7,041 nt of DNA. Source: Calditrichia bacterium. GTDB taxonomy: Bacteria > Calditrichota > Calditrichia > Calditrichales > Calditrichaceae. Below the pieces are notes generated by a model. It saw only the letters and a program-made list of their open reading frames with translations. It had not been told where the DNA came from and did not search any database. Made by a program: the position numbers and the translations under genes. Numbering within the stretch: position 1 is the first letter of the stretch; every line of letters begins with the position of its first letter. This document shows, piece by piece, positions 6,914 through 7,041 of this stretch. The stretch is taken from assembly GCA_027039465.1 (NCBI GenBank), contig JALWEA010000567.1, positions 1 through 7,041 of the forward strand, read 5' to 3'.

Positions 6914-6944
6914 CTTCCTAACTTGAGCGATTCTTAGTTAGAAG
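6914..6944 (-). promoter_or_regulatory. Hairpin enclosing the ribosome binding site of the WG-repeat gene
   Basis: On the minus strand CTTCTAACT (6944-6936) can pair with AGTTA-G-GAAG (6923-6914), giving nine base pairs with one bulged G and a 12-base loop. The right arm contains the AGGAAG that serves the TTG start at 6904, so folding of the leader would hide it. No T-run follows, so it is not a terminator. A regulatory role is inferred from position only; a hairpin of this strength can occur by chance. Confidence 0.4.
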
Positions 6945-6954
6945 AAAAAACCTT

Positions 6955-6983
6955 TTGGGTATTTAAGACGTTGTGTTTATATT
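6955..6983 (+). promoter_or_regulatory. Candidate sigma70-type promoter directed rightward
   Basis: TTGGGT (6955-6960), a 17-base spacer and TATATT (6978-6983) match the TTGACA-N17-TATAAT pattern at three and five of six positions. Initiation near 6990 would give a leader of about 50 bases to the ATG at 7039. The -35 box lies in the left arm of the 12-bp inverted repeat and the -10 box overlaps the nested repeat. Whether this organism uses such a consensus is assumed. Confidence 0.35.
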
Positions 6984-7002
6984 ACTTAAAACACATAGAC
7001 AA
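6976..7002 (-). promoter_or_regulatory. Candidate promoter for the operon
   Basis: On the minus strand TTGTCT (7002-6997) and TATAAA (6981-6976) match the sigma70 boxes at four and five of six positions, but the spacer is a short 15 bases. Initiation would fall near 6969, about 65 bases before the TTG start of the WG-repeat gene, so the leader would include the hairpin at 6944-6914. Its -10 box overlaps that of the opposing candidate promoter. Confidence 0.3.
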
Positions 7003-7038
7003 TAACTAAACCCAACAACCCAAAAGGTTATAGAGAAT

Positions 7039-7041
7039 ATG
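7039..7041 (+). other. Possible start codon of a divergent gene leaving the window
   Basis: The last three bases are ATG, preceded by AAAAGG at 7022-7027 (11 bases away) and AGAG closer in. With the rightward promoter-like boxes this could be the first codon of a plus-strand gene. Only three bases of coding sequence are present, so nothing can be said about a product, and a chance ATG is quite possible. Confidence 0.25.

Larger units (their letters stand above)
6949..7029. repeat. 12-bp perfect inverted repeat with a nested 7-bp inverted repeat
   Basis: AACCTTTTGGGT at 6949-6960 is the exact reverse complement of ACCCAAAAGGTT at 7018-7029, with 57 bases between. Inside lies a second perfect pair, TGTGTTT (6972-6978) and AAACACA (6989-6995), separated by ten bases. 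The whole is 81 bp and lies between the first gene of the operon and a possible divergent start at 7039. I see no flanking target duplication, so an insertion-element reading is not favoured. Paired operator sites for a regulator are the simpler guess. Confidence 0.55.

Noticed and set aside
6949..7029. Small insertion element (MITE) bounded by the 12-bp inverted repeat
   Set aside because: The flanks (AGAAGAAAA left, ATAGAGAAT right) show no target-site duplication, and the position over promoter-like boxes is better explained as regulatory sequence.
6941..7029. Rho-independent terminator on the minus strand (ACCCAAAAGG followed by six T)
   Set aside because: The stem would need a 57-base loop and a transcript entering from outside the window; the likely operon start lies after the left arm.

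Overview
The window holds one compact minus-strand operon of five genes (transcribed right to left, about 6904 to 320), with a promoter-like intergenic region at the right end and a 319-base gene-free, repeat-rich stretch at the left end. Base composition looks mid-40s % GC by eye. A SusB-like GH97 lipoprotein, a WG-repeat secreted protein, a GHL10-type glycosidase-like protein with a twin-arginine signal, and short low-complexity intergenic repeats together suggest a Gram-negative bacterium of the Bacteroidota/FCB neighbourhood. A Calditrichota-like organism would fit, but that is an inference from style and not a proof.

Layout in transcription order: (1) 6904-5894, secreted protein made of about eight and a half WG repeats; (2) 5878-4751, GHL10-family glycosidase-like TIM-barrel protein with a Tat-type leader and a GTG start; (3) 4748-3531, type I mannose-6-phosphate isomerase (manA); (4) 3467-2421, galactose mutarotase (galM); (5) 2395-320, GH97 alpha-glycosidase lipoprotein of the inverting, SusB-like type. 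Intergenic gaps are 15, 2, 63 and 25 bases with no convincing terminator between genes, so a single transcript is likely.

The enzymes fit together as a small sugar-processing set. An inverting GH97 enzyme outside the cytoplasmic membrane would release beta-anomers from alpha-linked sugars. A mutarotase equilibrates anomers, and PMI links mannose-6-phosphate to fructose-6-phosphate. The GHL10-like protein probably acts on another glycan outside the cytoplasm. No transporter, SusC/SusD pair or regulator is in the window, so the substrate cannot be fixed.

The less ordinary parts are the two ends. The right intergenic region (6905-7041) has a 12-bp inverted repeat enclosing a 7-bp inverted repeat that overlaps candidate back-to-back -10 boxes. 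It also has a hairpin that would bury the ribosome binding site of the first gene, and a first gene whose natural-looking signal peptide n-region lies upstream of any usable start codon. The left end (1-319) carries an ATTGC...GCAATGACAG-type extragenic repeat and scattered copies of a 9-mer built on 7-base periodicity. I see no clear new biological system; the operon is mostly recognisable carbohydrate metabolism with two or three peculiar components.
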